From Gammaproteobacteria bacterium (GTDB lineage Bacteria > Pseudomonadota > Gammaproteobacteria > Pseudomonadales > Pseudohongiellaceae), in the NCBI GenBank assembly GCA_002711845.1, contig PASF01000001.1:1-64000 (forward strand): DNA of 64,000 nucleotides. Reading direction: 5' to 3'. The notes below the pieces were generated by a model, which ran no database searches, was not told the DNA's origin, and saw nothing but the letters and a program-made list of their open reading frames with translations. Positions within the stretch are counted from its first letter, which is position 1; every line of letters starts with the position of its first letter. Positions 9,189-17,138 of the stretch are shown here, piece by piece. Position numbers and translations under genes: made by a program.

Positions 9189-10214
9189 TTATAGTAGTCC
9201 GGTTTTGGATGCTTCGCCGGGTATTTCCCGCACCAGCCTGGGTACGAGGTAACCGGGCAGCCGTTGTTTCAGTGCCATTATCAAGTCTCTTGCCTGCTCC
9301 TCACCGACATCAAAGTGCGCCACCCCCTGCACTTTGTCCAGCGCATGCAGGTAATACGGCAGCACGCTGGCGGCAAACAGCGCTTCGCTGAGGTCAGCCA
9401 GCGCCTGCACCGAATCATTGACGCCACTCAGCAGCACGCTCTGGTTCAACAGCGTGACGCCGGCATCACGCAGGCGCTGCATGGCGTCAATAACCTCCGC
9501 ATCAATCTCGTTGGCATGGTTGCAGTGAATCACCATGACCTTCTGCAGACGGCTGTCGCGAAGCCAGGCCAGCAGATTGTCGTCTACCCGCGCCGGCACC
9601 AGCACGGGGGTGCGCGTGTGTATACGTAATCGGCCGATGTGGGGAATTTCTGAAATGCGATCTGTCAGCCAGGCCAGGTGTCTGTCGCTGGCAGCCAGCG
9701 GATCGCCCCCGCTGTAGATGACTTCGCTGATCTGCGGCTGACCGGCCAGCCACTGCAGATTTTGTTCCCAGACCTGACGGCCGGGCACATGGTCCTGGTA
9801 GGGGAAGTGGCGACGGAAACAATAACGGCAATGCACCGCGCAATGTGGCGCCGCCAGCACCAGAACGCGACCCTGATATTTATGCAGAATGCCCGGCTGC
9901 GGGTTAAAATCGGCCTCGGAAAGTGGATCGAAGCCGTATCCGGGGGTATCATCGCTTTCCTGTGCCGACGGCAGCACCTGCAACAACAGCGGATCGCGGG
10001 CATCACCGGGACGCATCCTCGCGACAAACGGCCGTGGCACTTTGAGAGGAAAGGCGCGCAACACGTCGGCAGGCATGCTGACGTCATCGGGACTGAGTCC
10101 CAGCAAATGCAGCAGTTCCTCCGGCTCCGTGATCAGATTGGACAATTCCTGTTGCCAGCGTCTAGCGCTGTCATCAGGGTGGCGCTGGGCCAGCACTAGG
10201 GACGACATCGACAA
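9189..10214 (-). CDS. epmB: EF-P (R)-beta-lysine aminomutase, radical SAM
   Basis: 341 residues of the KamA/lysine 2,3-aminomutase family in the short form typical of EpmB. The radical SAM cluster motif CxxxCxxC is C125, C129, C132 (HCAVHCRYC). IYSGGDPLAASD is the conserved GGDP segment that contacts SAM. The C-terminus (LPGYLVPRLVREIPGEASK) matches the family. EpmB converts (S)-alpha-lysine to (R)-beta-lysine, which EpmA attaches to EF-P. It is divergent from efp and epmA, completing the pathway at one locus. The start is a TTG at 10214; an ATG two codons on (10208) is equally possible. Confidence 0.93.
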   Translation of the reverse strand: MSMSSLVLAQRHPDDSARRWQQELSNLITEPEELLHLLGLSPDDVSMPADVLRAFPLKVPRPFVARMRPGDARDPLLLQVLPSAQESDDTPGYGFDPLSEADFNPQPGILHKYQGRVLVLAAPHCAVHCRYCFRRHFPYQDHVPGRQVWEQNLQWLAGQPQISEVIYSGGDPLAASDRHLAWLTDRISEIPHIGRLRIHTRTPVLVPARVDDNLLAWLRDSRLQKVMVIHCNHANEIDAEVIDAMQRLRDAGVTLLNQSVLLSGVNDSVQALADLSEALFAASVLPYYLHALDKVQGVAHFDVGEEQARDLIMALKQRLPGYLVPRLVREIPGEASKTGLL

Positions 10215-10238
10215 TATTTATCCGCTTGAGGGTGAACA

Positions 10239-10278
10239 CAGGCCGTTAACAAACAGGCCGTTAACAAACAGGCCGTTA
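10239..10278. repeat. Triplicated 15-bp direct repeat in the epmB/efp promoter region
   Basis: CAGGCCGTTAACAAA occurs at 10239 and 10254, and a third copy starting at 10269 is exact for its first 10 bases. The 15-bp period is not a whole number of helical turns. Each full unit contains the palindrome GTTAAC. It lies 25 bp upstream of the epmB start and about 75 bp upstream of efp. It may be a slippage product or a set of protein-binding sites. Confidence 0.75.
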
Positions 10279-10292
10279 GCATACAGACAACC

Positions 10293-10309
10293 AACATGGC
10301 AGCCATGTT
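10293..10309. promoter_or_regulatory. Perfect palindrome upstream of efp
   Basis: AACATGGCAGCCATGTT has two perfect 8-bp arms around a single A, 46 bases before the efp ATG and just after the triplicated repeat. It could be an operator, or a hairpin in the efp leader if transcription starts upstream. Confidence 0.45.
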
Positions 10310-10354
10310 AAACCGGCTGTCAGGCATTACCAAGGTTAAAATAGAGAGGGCATC

Positions 10355-10924
10355 ATGGCGACATTTTCCACGAACGAGTTCAAACCCGGGTTAAAGGTGT
10401 TACTGGACGGCGATCCCTGTAGCATTCTGGACAACGAGTTTGTTAAACCGGGCAAAGGCCAGGCCTTCAACCGCGTCAAGTTGCGCAATCTGCTCAACGG
10501 CCGGGTCTGGGAGCGCACCTTCAAATCCGGCGAGTCGCTGGAAGCCGCAGACGTCATGGAAACTGACATGTCGTATCTGTACAGCGACGGCGAGTTCTGG
10601 CACTTCATGAAAACCGACGGCAGTTTCGAGCAGTTCCCAGCTGACAAGGCCGCCGTTGCCGATGCGCTGAACTGGCTGAAAGAGGAGGACGTGTATGTGG
10701 TCACTCTCTACAACAGCAACCCCATCAGCGTGACGCCACCCAACTTTGTGGAAATCGAGGTGGTGGAAACCGATCCGGGCCTGAAGGGTGATACTGCCCA
10801 GGGCGGTAGCAAACCGGCGACGCTGGCTTCCGGTGCCGTGGTCAAAGTGCCGCTGTTTGTCAATATTGGTGATGTACTGCGGGTCGACACGCGCACCGGC
10901 GAATACCAGAACCGGGTCAGATAA
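10355..10924 (+). CDS. efp: Translation elongation factor P
   Basis: 189 residues, full length, with the three OB/KOW domains of EF-P. The modification loop reads KPGKGQ with Lys34 conserved, the residue that EpmA beta-lysylates. EF-P binds between the P and E sites and relieves stalling at polyproline. The ATG at 10355 has AGAGGG upstream. epmA follows after 3 nt, and epmB is divergent on the other side, so the substrate and both modification enzymes sit together. Confidence 0.97.
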   Translation: MATFSTNEFKPGLKVLLDGDPCSILDNEFVKPGKGQAFNRVKLRNLLNGRVWERTFKSGESLEAADVMETDMSYLYSDGEFWHFMKTDGSFEQFPADKAAVADALNWLKEEDVYVVTLYNSNPISVTPPNFVEIEVVETDPGLKGDTAQGGSKPATLASGAVVKVPLFVNIGDVLRVDTRTGEYQNRVR

Positions 10925-10927
10925 ATC

Positions 10928-11878
10928 ATGCGCTGGCAGCCTGATGCGGCGCTGGATACCTTGCGTCTGCGGGCACAGGTTCTGGCGCGCGTACGCGGTT
11001 TTTTTGCTGACCGCGGGGTGCTGGAAGTGGACACGCCGCTGATGTGCCAGGCGACCGGCACCGACCCGCATCTGGAGGCGCTGGCGCTGGAACTGGCGCC
11101 GGGCGACTGGCGCTTCCTGCAGACATCCCCTGAATTTGCCATGAAACGGCTGCTGGCCGCCGGTAGTGGACCGATCTATCAGCTGTGCAAAGCCTTCCGC
11201 CGCGATGAGTCGGGCCAGCGTCACAATCCGGAATTCACCATGCTGGAATGGTACCGGCCGGGGTTTGATGACCATCAGCTGATGGATGAAGTGGCGGCAT
11301 TGATAGCCGTCTGCCTGCCGGCCGGGGATGCAGACATACCCCGTGTCTGTTATCGCGACCTGTTCCGGCAGTCGCTCGGGCTGGATCCGTTTGCCGCCAG
11401 TGATGACCAGTTGTTGACGTGTGCACGCAGCCATACCGATGTGGCGGGGATGGTGTTGAGCCGCGACGATATGCTGAATCTGTTGATGGCGCTGGTGATT
11501 GAGCCGCAACTGCAGGCGCCGGTGTTTGTGGTGGATTTCCCAGCCAGTCAGGCGGCGCTGGCGCAGATTGGCCGGGATGCCCAGGGCAGCCCGGTGGCCC
11601 GTCGCTTCGAGCTGTTTGTGGCCGGCATGGAACTGGCCAACGGGTATCTGGAACTGACCGACAGTGCCGAGCAGGCGCGGCGCTTTACTGCCGACAACTC
11701 TCTTCGAGAAGCCGCCGGTTTGCCAGTGCGCGCCGCGGATGCCCGGCTGCTGGCTGCGCTGGAACATGGTCTGCCGGCCTGCGCCGGCGTGGCGCTGGGA
11801 TTCGACCGGCTGGTGATGCTGGCGGCCGGTGCCACGCACATCCGCGAGGTGCTCAGTTTTGTTGCCGACAATGCATGA
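10928..11878 (+). CDS. epmA: EF-P--(R)-beta-lysine ligase (LysRS paralogue)
   Basis: 316 residues: a class II lysyl-tRNA synthetase catalytic core without the N-terminal anticodon-binding OB domain, which defines EpmA (PoxA/GenX). Class II motifs are visible: VDTPLMCQATGTDPHL (motif 1 region), FRRDESGQRHNPEFTMLEWY (motif 2) and GVALGFDRLVML (motif 3). It adenylates (R)-beta-lysine and transfers it to Lys34 of EF-P. Its start lies 3 nt after the efp stop, so the two are almost certainly co-transcribed. Confidence 0.95.
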   Translation: MRWQPDAALDTLRLRAQVLARVRGFFADRGVLEVDTPLMCQATGTDPHLEALALELAPGDWRFLQTSPEFAMKRLLAAGSGPIYQLCKAFRRDESGQRHNPEFTMLEWYRPGFDDHQLMDEVAALIAVCLPAGDADIPRVCYRDLFRQSLGLDPFAASDDQLLTCARSHTDVAGMVLSRDDMLNLLMALVIEPQLQAPVFVVDFPASQAALAQIGRDAQGSPVARRFELFVAGMELANGYLELTDSAEQARRFTADNSLREAAGLPVRAADARLLAALEHGLPACAGVALGFDRLVMLAAGATHIREVLSFVADNA

Positions 11879-11932
11879 GTGGCGGCTTCATGATAGGGTA
11901 TCGTCCACTAATCACAGCCAAGAGCAAGTACT

Positions 11933-12235
11933 ATGACGGCCCCTTCCGAGGACGCGTTCAGCGACGCCCTGCGTAAAATCCGCACATCCAGAAACCGGTT
12001 AATGGTATGTTTCCTGACGTTTCCGATTTACGTTTACGCCGTGGGGCGTCTGGTGGCACAGGGGCAGGACATCACCTGGCTGATGCTGGCCTACATGGCG
12101 CTGTATGCCGGTTTCGGCATCAATATGTCGGTACGGCGTTGCCCGCGTTGCCACGAACAGTTTTATGTGAAAAAGTACTTCCTCAATCCGTTCCGGCGCG
12201 ACTGTGCGCATTGCGGCTTGTCCTATAAACAGTAA
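11933..12235 (+). CDS. Small membrane protein with C-terminal zinc ribbon
   Basis: 100 residues. Two hydrophobic segments (about 23-42 and 48-65) are followed by a cytosolic C-terminus with two CxxC knuckles, C70/C73 (RRCPRCHEQFY) and C91/C94 (DCAHCGLSYKQ), the spacing of a zinc ribbon. I recognise no named family. It lies between epmA and a VOC-family gene on the same strand with gaps of 54 and 20 nt, so it could be in the same transcript. Confidence 0.75.
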   Translation: MTAPSEDAFSDALRKIRTSRNRLMVCFLTFPIYVYAVGRLVAQGQDITWLMLAYMALYAGFGINMSVRRCPRCHEQFYVKKYFLNPFRRDCAHCGLSYKQ

Positions 12236-12255
12236 TCACTGAATCGGGGAACACC

Positions 12256-12630
12256 ATGATTGGATATGTATGCGTAGGGACTAACGACATGCCGCGTGCG
12301 GCTGCTTTTTATGACGCCTTGCTGGCCGAACTGGGCGGCAAACGCTTCATGGAAATGGAGACTTTTATCGCCTGGGGTAACCAGCCGGGGCAACCCATGA
12401 TGTCCATCATCAAGCCCTACGATGGCCAGCCTGCGACGGTGGGAAATGGCGTCATGGTGGCGTTGGCCGCCGACAGCCCGGAGACAGTCGATCGCGTGCA
12501 CAAAAAAGCGCTGGAACTCAAGGCGCAGGACGAGGGTGCTGCCGGTCCGCGCGGTGATGACGGATTTTACGCGGGCTACTTCCGAGACCTGGACGGCAAC
12601 AAGCTGACTGTATTCTGCCTGACCAAGTAA
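12256..12630 (+). CDS. VOC (glyoxalase/bleomycin-resistance) family protein
   Basis: 124 residues forming one vicinal-oxygen-chelate unit of two beta-alpha-beta-beta-beta modules. The start GYVCVGTNDMPRAAAFYDALL and the end GFYAGYFRDLDGNKLTVFC are typical; the latter contains the RDLDGN turn that ends most VOC domains. It resembles the short lactoylglutathione-lyase-like proteins whose substrates are usually unknown. ATG start with CGGGGAAC upstream. Specific activity cannot be called. Confidence 0.85.
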   Translation: MIGYVCVGTNDMPRAAAFYDALLAELGGKRFMEMETFIAWGNQPGQPMMSIIKPYDGQPATVGNGVMVALAADSPETVDRVHKKALELKAQDEGAAGPRGDDGFYAGYFRDLDGNKLTVFCLTK

Positions 12631-12653
12631 AGCGCTTCGCTGTCGTTGCGGTG

Positions 12654-13997
12654 CTACCTTAGCGCCGCAACGATCTGCGCAAAACGTTCGTTGGCCGGAT
12701 ACCGGCCCGATGTCCACCCCAGCCGCACGATGACCATATTTTCGGATGGAATCACCGTCACGCTTTGTTGACGATTGCCCTGTGCTGCGTAGGCATCTGC
12801 CGGCAGATCCGGCCATCGCGGCGAGGACTCACCCGTATTCAGCCACCACTGATAGCCGTAGTCTTTCTGGTTGCGCGAGTCGTTCGGTTGTGTGGACTGT
12901 TCTACCCAGTCTTCGCTGACGATGCGCTGACCGTTCAGCACCCCGCCCTGCAGCATCATCTGCCCCAGCCGCGCCCAGTCGCGGGCGGAGGCGTACAAGT
13001 AAGAGCTGCCGACCAGCACGCCGCGCGCATCCGGTTCAAAGACCGTGTGCTGAAAGCTCATCGGGCCGGCGATATGCTGCCGGTAATCGGCCAGGCTCGA
13101 GGTCAGCGTTCCGCCGGTGCGATTGAAATAGACTCGGGACAGGATATTGGCCGTGCCCGAGCTGTAATTGAACTGTGTGCCTGGCGCGTGCAGCGCGGGT
13201 CTGCCAAGGGCATAACCGGAGGCGGAGGCTTCCGTAAACAGCATGCGGGTGGCGTCGCTGCCCGGGTCGTAGACTTCAGCAAAATCCAGACCGTCGGTCA
13301 TGGTCAGCAGGTCGCGAATACGGATATCGGCGCGTTCGTCGCCGGCCCAGCTCTCAAACCCCGGTGCCTCATCAACGTCGAGCAGGCCGCGCCAGGCCAG
13401 ATTGCCCAGCATCACTGACATCAGGCTTTTGGCCATGGACCAGCCCAGCAGCGGTGTCTCCGGGCCGGCGCCCTGTGCGTAGGCTTCGGCAACGATATTG
13501 CCGTCTTTGACCACCAGCAGCGCACGGGTATTGAGCCCTTCGCCATTATCCTGCGAGACCATGGCGCTCAACTGACGCTGCATGCCGGCGTCGATGGTCT
13601 CGACGCGGGTACCGTGTGGCCAGCGACTGTTGAACACCGGCATGGGCTGCAGGTTGGCGCTGGCCCGTGCCTCAAAACCCTCGTAATCGGTGTAGCAGCC
13701 GACACCGGGGTAGTAACTGGCGGTGGTGCGGCCCAGGCCGAACAGGGAGGTGGTGACAACTTTGTCAGACTCGTCATAGTCGACATCCAGGTATTGCAGG
13801 AGCGAGGAGTACTGGGTGAGGTCGTCAAACGATTGTTCGGCTGACAGCCCGCTGACATAACGGGAGCTGCATAACAGTTTGGCGCCGATGCCCGCGGCCA
13901 CGCCGGGCGCGCTGACCACATAGCCTGGAGTGATGCCGCTGGCAAAGGCGAATGCGAGAGCGAATACGATGATGGCAGTGGCGATGATTTTCTTCAT
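12654..13997 (-). CDS. Serine hydrolase, beta-lactamase class C / EstB family
   Basis: 447 residues from the ATG at 13997, chosen because AGGGGA lies 5 nt upstream and the product then starts with a membrane/signal segment (MKKIIATAIIVFALAFAFASG). The catalytic SxxK is S187-M-A-K190 in GWSMAKSLMS. FNYSSGT supplies the Tyr of the second motif. The region RQQSVTVIPSENMVIVRLGW is at the usual place of the third. Family members are penicillin-binding-like esterases, peptidases and 6-aminohexanoate-dimer hydrolases; the true substrate is unknown. It is convergent with the VOC gene. Confidence 0.85.
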   Translation of the reverse strand: MKKIIATAIIVFALAFAFASGITPGYVVSAPGVAAGIGAKLLCSSRYVSGLSAEQSFDDLTQYSSLLQYLDVDYDESDKVVTTSLFGLGRTTASYYPGVGCYTDYEGFEARASANLQPMPVFNSRWPHGTRVETIDAGMQRQLSAMVSQDNGEGLNTRALLVVKDGNIVAEAYAQGAGPETPLLGWSMAKSLMSVMLGNLAWRGLLDVDEAPGFESWAGDERADIRIRDLLTMTDGLDFAEVYDPGSDATRMLFTEASASGYALGRPALHAPGTQFNYSSGTANILSRVYFNRTGGTLTSSLADYRQHIAGPMSFQHTVFEPDARGVLVGSSYLYASARDWARLGQMMLQGGVLNGQRIVSEDWVEQSTQPNDSRNQKDYGYQWWLNTGESSPRWPDLPADAYAAQGNRQQSVTVIPSENMVIVRLGWTSGRYPANERFAQIVAALR

Positions 13998-14124
13998 GCG
14001 GTCCCCTGGGCTGGCGGTATGGTCGGCGTTACGGATCCCAAGTATGGCACAAAAAGTGGCAGCTGCCAGAGCCATTGACTAGACTTGATGAGAGACTCCC
14101 GATAACTGCCATGGAGGGACAGGG

Positions 14125-14358
14125 ATGGAGAACCGGATTGTGGCGATCATTCGTGATTGCGTGGAGCCTGGCACAGCAGCGCTTGCCATTGATGCCGACA
14201 CGACGGTGAAATCACTGATGATCGATTCGTTAAAGATGATTCAGATCGTGTTTGAAATAGAGGTGGACTTTGGCATTGAGATCCCTGAACACGCGCTATT
14301 CCAGGTCGATACCGTGAGTGACCTGGTAGACCTTGTGCGGCTGTCCAGGGCGGCCTAG
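14125..14358 (+). CDS. Stand-alone acyl carrier protein
   Basis: 77 residues of the ACP/PCP fold with Ser35 in MIDSLKMIQ, the 4'-phosphopantetheine attachment site (consensus DSL). GIEIPEHALFQVDTVSDLVDLV is the usual helix II-III region. The start has a strong ribosome site (GGAGGGACAGGG). It is not next to fab genes, and no synthase or ligase is adjacent: a secreted hydrolase lies on one side (divergent) and yggS on the other (convergent, overlapping by 4 bp). Its carrier role is clear, its pathway is not. Confidence 0.9.
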   Translation: MENRIVAIIRDCVEPGTAALAIDADTTVKSLMIDSLKMIQIVFEIEVDFGIEIPEHALFQVDTVSDLVDLVRLSRAA

Positions 14359-15092
14359 CGACCGGTGTCGGCAGCCTGGCCGCGGGCCCCGAAAATCGCG
14401 GTGCCGATGCGGATCATGGTGGAACCTTCGGCAATGGCGGCATCAAAGTCATCGCTCATGCCGATCGACAGGGTATCCATCGTCGGGTACTGCTGTTGCA
14501 ACTGATTGAACCGGGCGGTCAGGGGTTTAAACACGGCGCGTTGCTGTGCCTGATCCTGGCAGGGCGCCGGTATTGCCATCAGGCCGCGCAGTTGCAGTCG
14601 CGGCAGTTGCGCCACCTCGGCGCACAGTGCATCTGCCTGGTCGAGCGTCACCCCGGACTTGCTGTCCTCGTTGGACAGATTGACCTGGATGCAGACGTTG
14701 AGGGCGGGCAGATGTGCCGGGCGCTGATCGTTCAGACGCCGGGCTATCTTCAGCCGGTCAATGCCATGCACCCAGTCAAAGGCGCCGGCAATATTACGCG
14801 TCTTGTTGGACTGGATTGGGCCGATAAAGTGCCAGGTGATATCGCTCAGGGCGTGCGGCGGCTGTGACAGCAGCGTCATTTTGTCCAGCGCTTCCTGCAC
14901 ATAGTTCTCCCCGAAATGCCTGGCGCCGGCGGCGTATGCCTCACGCAGCCGCTCCGCGCCATGGGTCTTGCTGACTGCCAGCAGCAGTACACTGCCGGCC
15001 TGGCGCCCGGCGTGCTGTTCCTGCGCACTGATGCGGGCCAGGATGCGGCGGTAATTGCTGGCGATGGTGCTGTCGTTCTGGGTTTGAGACAT
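14355..15092 (-). CDS. yggS: YggS-family PLP homeostasis protein
   Basis: 245 residues of the PLPBP/YggS family, a single TIM barrel resembling the alanine racemase N-terminal domain. Lys42 in LLLAVSKTHGAERL binds PLP. ARHFGENYVQEALDK, WHFIGPIQSNK and LSIGMSDDFDAAIAEGSTMIRIGTAIFG are all signature segments. It buffers free PLP and affects amino-acid and vitamin B6 balance rather than catalysing a known reaction. It is divergent from pilT, the common arrangement in pseudomonads, but proC, often its neighbour, is absent. Confidence 0.95.
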   Translation of the reverse strand: MSQTQNDSTIASNYRRILARISAQEQHAGRQAGSVLLLAVSKTHGAERLREAYAAGARHFGENYVQEALDKMTLLSQPPHALSDITWHFIGPIQSNKTRNIAGAFDWVHGIDRLKIARRLNDQRPAHLPALNVCIQVNLSNEDSKSGVTLDQADALCAEVAQLPRLQLRGLMAIPAPCQDQAQQRAVFKPLTARFNQLQQQYPTMDTLSIGMSDDFDAAIAEGSTMIRIGTAIFGARGQAADTGR

Positions 15093-15140
15093 GCTTTAGC
15101 ATACCATGTATCGTGACCGCTGCGACTGCCCTGTCAGCGT

Positions 15141-15166
15141 CGAAGTGCTATAGCGAAGTGCTATAG
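15141..15166. repeat. Perfect 13-bp tandem duplication upstream of pilT
   Basis: CGAAGTGCTATAG is present twice in direct succession (15141-15153 and 15154-15166), ending 29 bp before the pilT ATG. Each copy contains a CTATAG that could serve as a -10 (TATAGT in the second copy), so the duplication may have created or doubled a promoter. Confidence 0.8.
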
Positions 15167-15195
15167 TTATGCCATCTACAATGCAGAGTGTATTT

Positions 15196-16233
15196 ATGGA
15201 TATCAGCAAATTACTGACTTTTGCCGTGCAGAACGGCGCTTCCGACCTGCATCTGACAGCGGGCATGCCACCGGTGATCCGGGTAGATGGTGATATCCGG
15301 CGTATCGATGCGCCGGAGATGGACCACAAGACAGTGCATGCACTGATCTACGAAATCATGACCGACAAGCAGCGCAAGGATTTTGAGGAGTTTTTCGAGA
15401 CCGATTTTTCCTTCGAGATACCCGGCCTGGCCCGGTTCCGGGTCAACGCCTTCAACCAGAATCGCGGCGCGGCGGCTGTGTTCCGCACCATTCCGGCTGA
15501 GGTGTTGACCATGACGCAGTTGGCCATGGGTAAGGTGTTTGAACAGATCGCCAGTTTCCCACGCGGTCTGGTGGTGGTGACGGGCCCCACGGGTTCGGGT
15601 AAAAGCACCACGCTGGCCGCCATGATGGATTACATCAATGACACCCGTTATGAGCATATCCTGACCATTGAGGATCCCATTGAATTTGTTCACCAGAGCA
15701 AAAAATGCCTGATTAACCAGCGTGAAGTTCACCGGGATACCAAGGGTTTTAATGAGGCGCTGCGCTCGGCACTGCGCGAAGACCCGGACATCATTCTGGT
15801 CGGCGAGCTGCGTGACCTGGAAACAATCCGGCTGGCGTTGACGGCGGCAGAGACCGGCCACCTGGTGTTCGCCACGCTGCACACGACGTCGGCGGCAAAA
15901 ACCATCGACCGCATGATTGATGTGTTCCCGGCAGCCGAAAAGAGCATGGTGCGCTCAATGTTGTCAGAGTCATTACAGGCAGTGGTGTCACAGGCGTTGT
16001 TGAAGAAAACCGGCGGTGGCCGGGTCGCGGCGTTCGAAATCATGATGGGCACGCCGGCCATCCGCAACCTGATCCGGGAAGACAAGGTGGCGCAGATGTA
16101 CTCGGCGATCCAGACCGGTTCCAATACCGGCATGAAGACGCTCGATCAGCATCTCAAGGAGCTGGTGCAGTCAGGCATGGTCAGTAAGGAGGATGCCCGG
16201 GTGAAGGCCAAAATGCCGGATGCCTTTCTATAA
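15196..16233 (+). CDS. pilT: Type IV pilus retraction ATPase
   Basis: 345 residues starting at the ATG 15196 (MDISKLLTFAVQNGASDLHL), which matches the PilT N-terminus; the in-frame ATG at 15169 would add nine atypical residues. The N-terminal PAS-like domain is followed by the RecA-like motor: Walker A GPTGSGKST (130-138), ASP box TIEDPIEFVH, Walker B DPDIILVGELRD, His box TGHLVFATLHT, and the PilT hallmark AIRNLIREDK near the C-terminus. It depolymerises pili for twitching motility and DNA uptake. pilU, which usually follows pilT in pseudomonads, is not downstream: a sodium channel gene converges instead. Confidence 0.96.
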   Translation: MDISKLLTFAVQNGASDLHLTAGMPPVIRVDGDIRRIDAPEMDHKTVHALIYEIMTDKQRKDFEEFFETDFSFEIPGLARFRVNAFNQNRGAAAVFRTIPAEVLTMTQLAMGKVFEQIASFPRGLVVVTGPTGSGKSTTLAAMMDYINDTRYEHILTIEDPIEFVHQSKKCLINQREVHRDTKGFNEALRSALREDPDIILVGELRDLETIRLALTAAETGHLVFATLHTTSAAKTIDRMIDVFPAAEKSMVRSMLSESLQAVVSQALLKKTGGGRVAAFEIMMGTPAIRNLIREDKVAQMYSAIQTGSNTGMKTLDQHLKELVQSGMVSKEDARVKAKMPDAFL

Positions 16234-16291
16234 AAAACTCTCTCGGCTCTGGCTTCCTGCGTCGAATGCGTTTTTTAACAGGCTGTTAAGC

Positions 16292-17095
16292 TCAGCGTTG
16301 CAGCCGATCGACTTTTTCGTTGAGGTCACGGATCAGGCGTAACATCTCTTCGCGCTCATTGTGGGCGCGCTCATCCTGCTCGGCCTGGCGCTGGGATTCG
16401 TCCTCAAAGTGGCGCTCCTGCATGGTGCTGACTATAATACCGATGAACAGATTCAGCACCACAAATGCGGTGACCAGCACAAAACTGATGAAGTACACCC
16501 AGGCGTAGGGATACACCGCCATCACCGGTCGTGACACACCCTCCGACCAGCTCTCCAGCGTCATCACCTGGAACAGGGTGTACAGCGTGCGCCCCAGGCT
16601 GCCAAAATCATCCGGGAACGCCGAGGCAAACAGCTGCGTGCCCATGACCCCGAAAATATAAAACACCATGCCCAGCAGAAACACGATCCAGCCGATACTG
16701 GGCAGGGCTGCCAGCAGGGATTCGATGATCATGCGCAGGCGCTTGATCTTGGTGAGCAGGCGCAGCACACGCAGGATGCGTAATGCCCGCAGAATGGCGA
16801 ACGGTCCGGAGGCCGGCACCAGGGCGATGCCGACGATGATAAAATCAAACACATTCCAGCCACTGCGGAAAAAGCGCGGCCCGTGGGCAAACAGCTTTAG
16901 CAGAATCTCGATGACAAAGATCACCAGCACGATCTGTTCAATGGCACGCAACAGGCCACCGGCCGCTCGCATGACCGTGGTGGATGTTTCCAGACCCAGC
17001 GTGATGGCGTTAAAGATGATGACGCCGATGATGAAGTTCTGCACCACCGGGCTCTCAACCCACTCTGCAATCCTTTGCCTCAAGCTCTGGCTCAT
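16292..17095 (-). CDS. Bacterial voltage-gated sodium channel (NaChBac/NaVBac family)
   Basis: 267 residues from the ATG at 17095, which has TTTGAGGTAG upstream; the longer frame from 17377 is read-through antisense to gcvP. Six membrane segments are visible. The S4 voltage sensor at about 100-121 has Arg at every third position (R103, R106, R109, R112). The selectivity filter is TLESWS (179-184), the NaChBac-type sodium filter. The cytosolic C-terminus (about 226-265) is charged and heptad-like, as in the tetramerising coiled coil of this family. It would let sodium in on depolarisation and may support motility or pH responses. It lies 60 bp from the convergent pilT and just downstream of gcvP. 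Confidence 0.9.
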   Translation of the reverse strand: MSQSLRQRIAEWVESPVVQNFIIGVIIFNAITLGLETSTTVMRAAGGLLRAIEQIVLVIFVIEILLKLFAHGPRFFRSGWNVFDFIIVGIALVPASGPFAILRALRILRVLRLLTKIKRLRMIIESLLAALPSIGWIVFLLGMVFYIFGVMGTQLFASAFPDDFGSLGRTLYTLFQVMTLESWSEGVSRPVMAVYPYAWVYFISFVLVTAFVVLNLFIGIIVSTMQERHFEDESQRQAEQDERAHNEREEMLRLIRDLNEKVDRLQR

Positions 17096-17138
17096 CTGTA
17101 CTACCTCAAAAAATCCCCTGCTGTGCCGGCACTGGCCG

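Noticed and set aside
10400-11839. 479-codon reverse open frame across efp and epmA
   Set aside because: It is antisense to two unmistakable genes. Its sequence is Gln/His/Arg-rich, the usual artefact opposite a GC-rich gene.
16271-16291. Terminator between pilT and the sodium channel gene
   Set aside because: The palindrome TTAACAGGCTGTTAA is preceded by T's on the plus strand and followed by A's on the minus strand, so it lacks a U-run in either direction.
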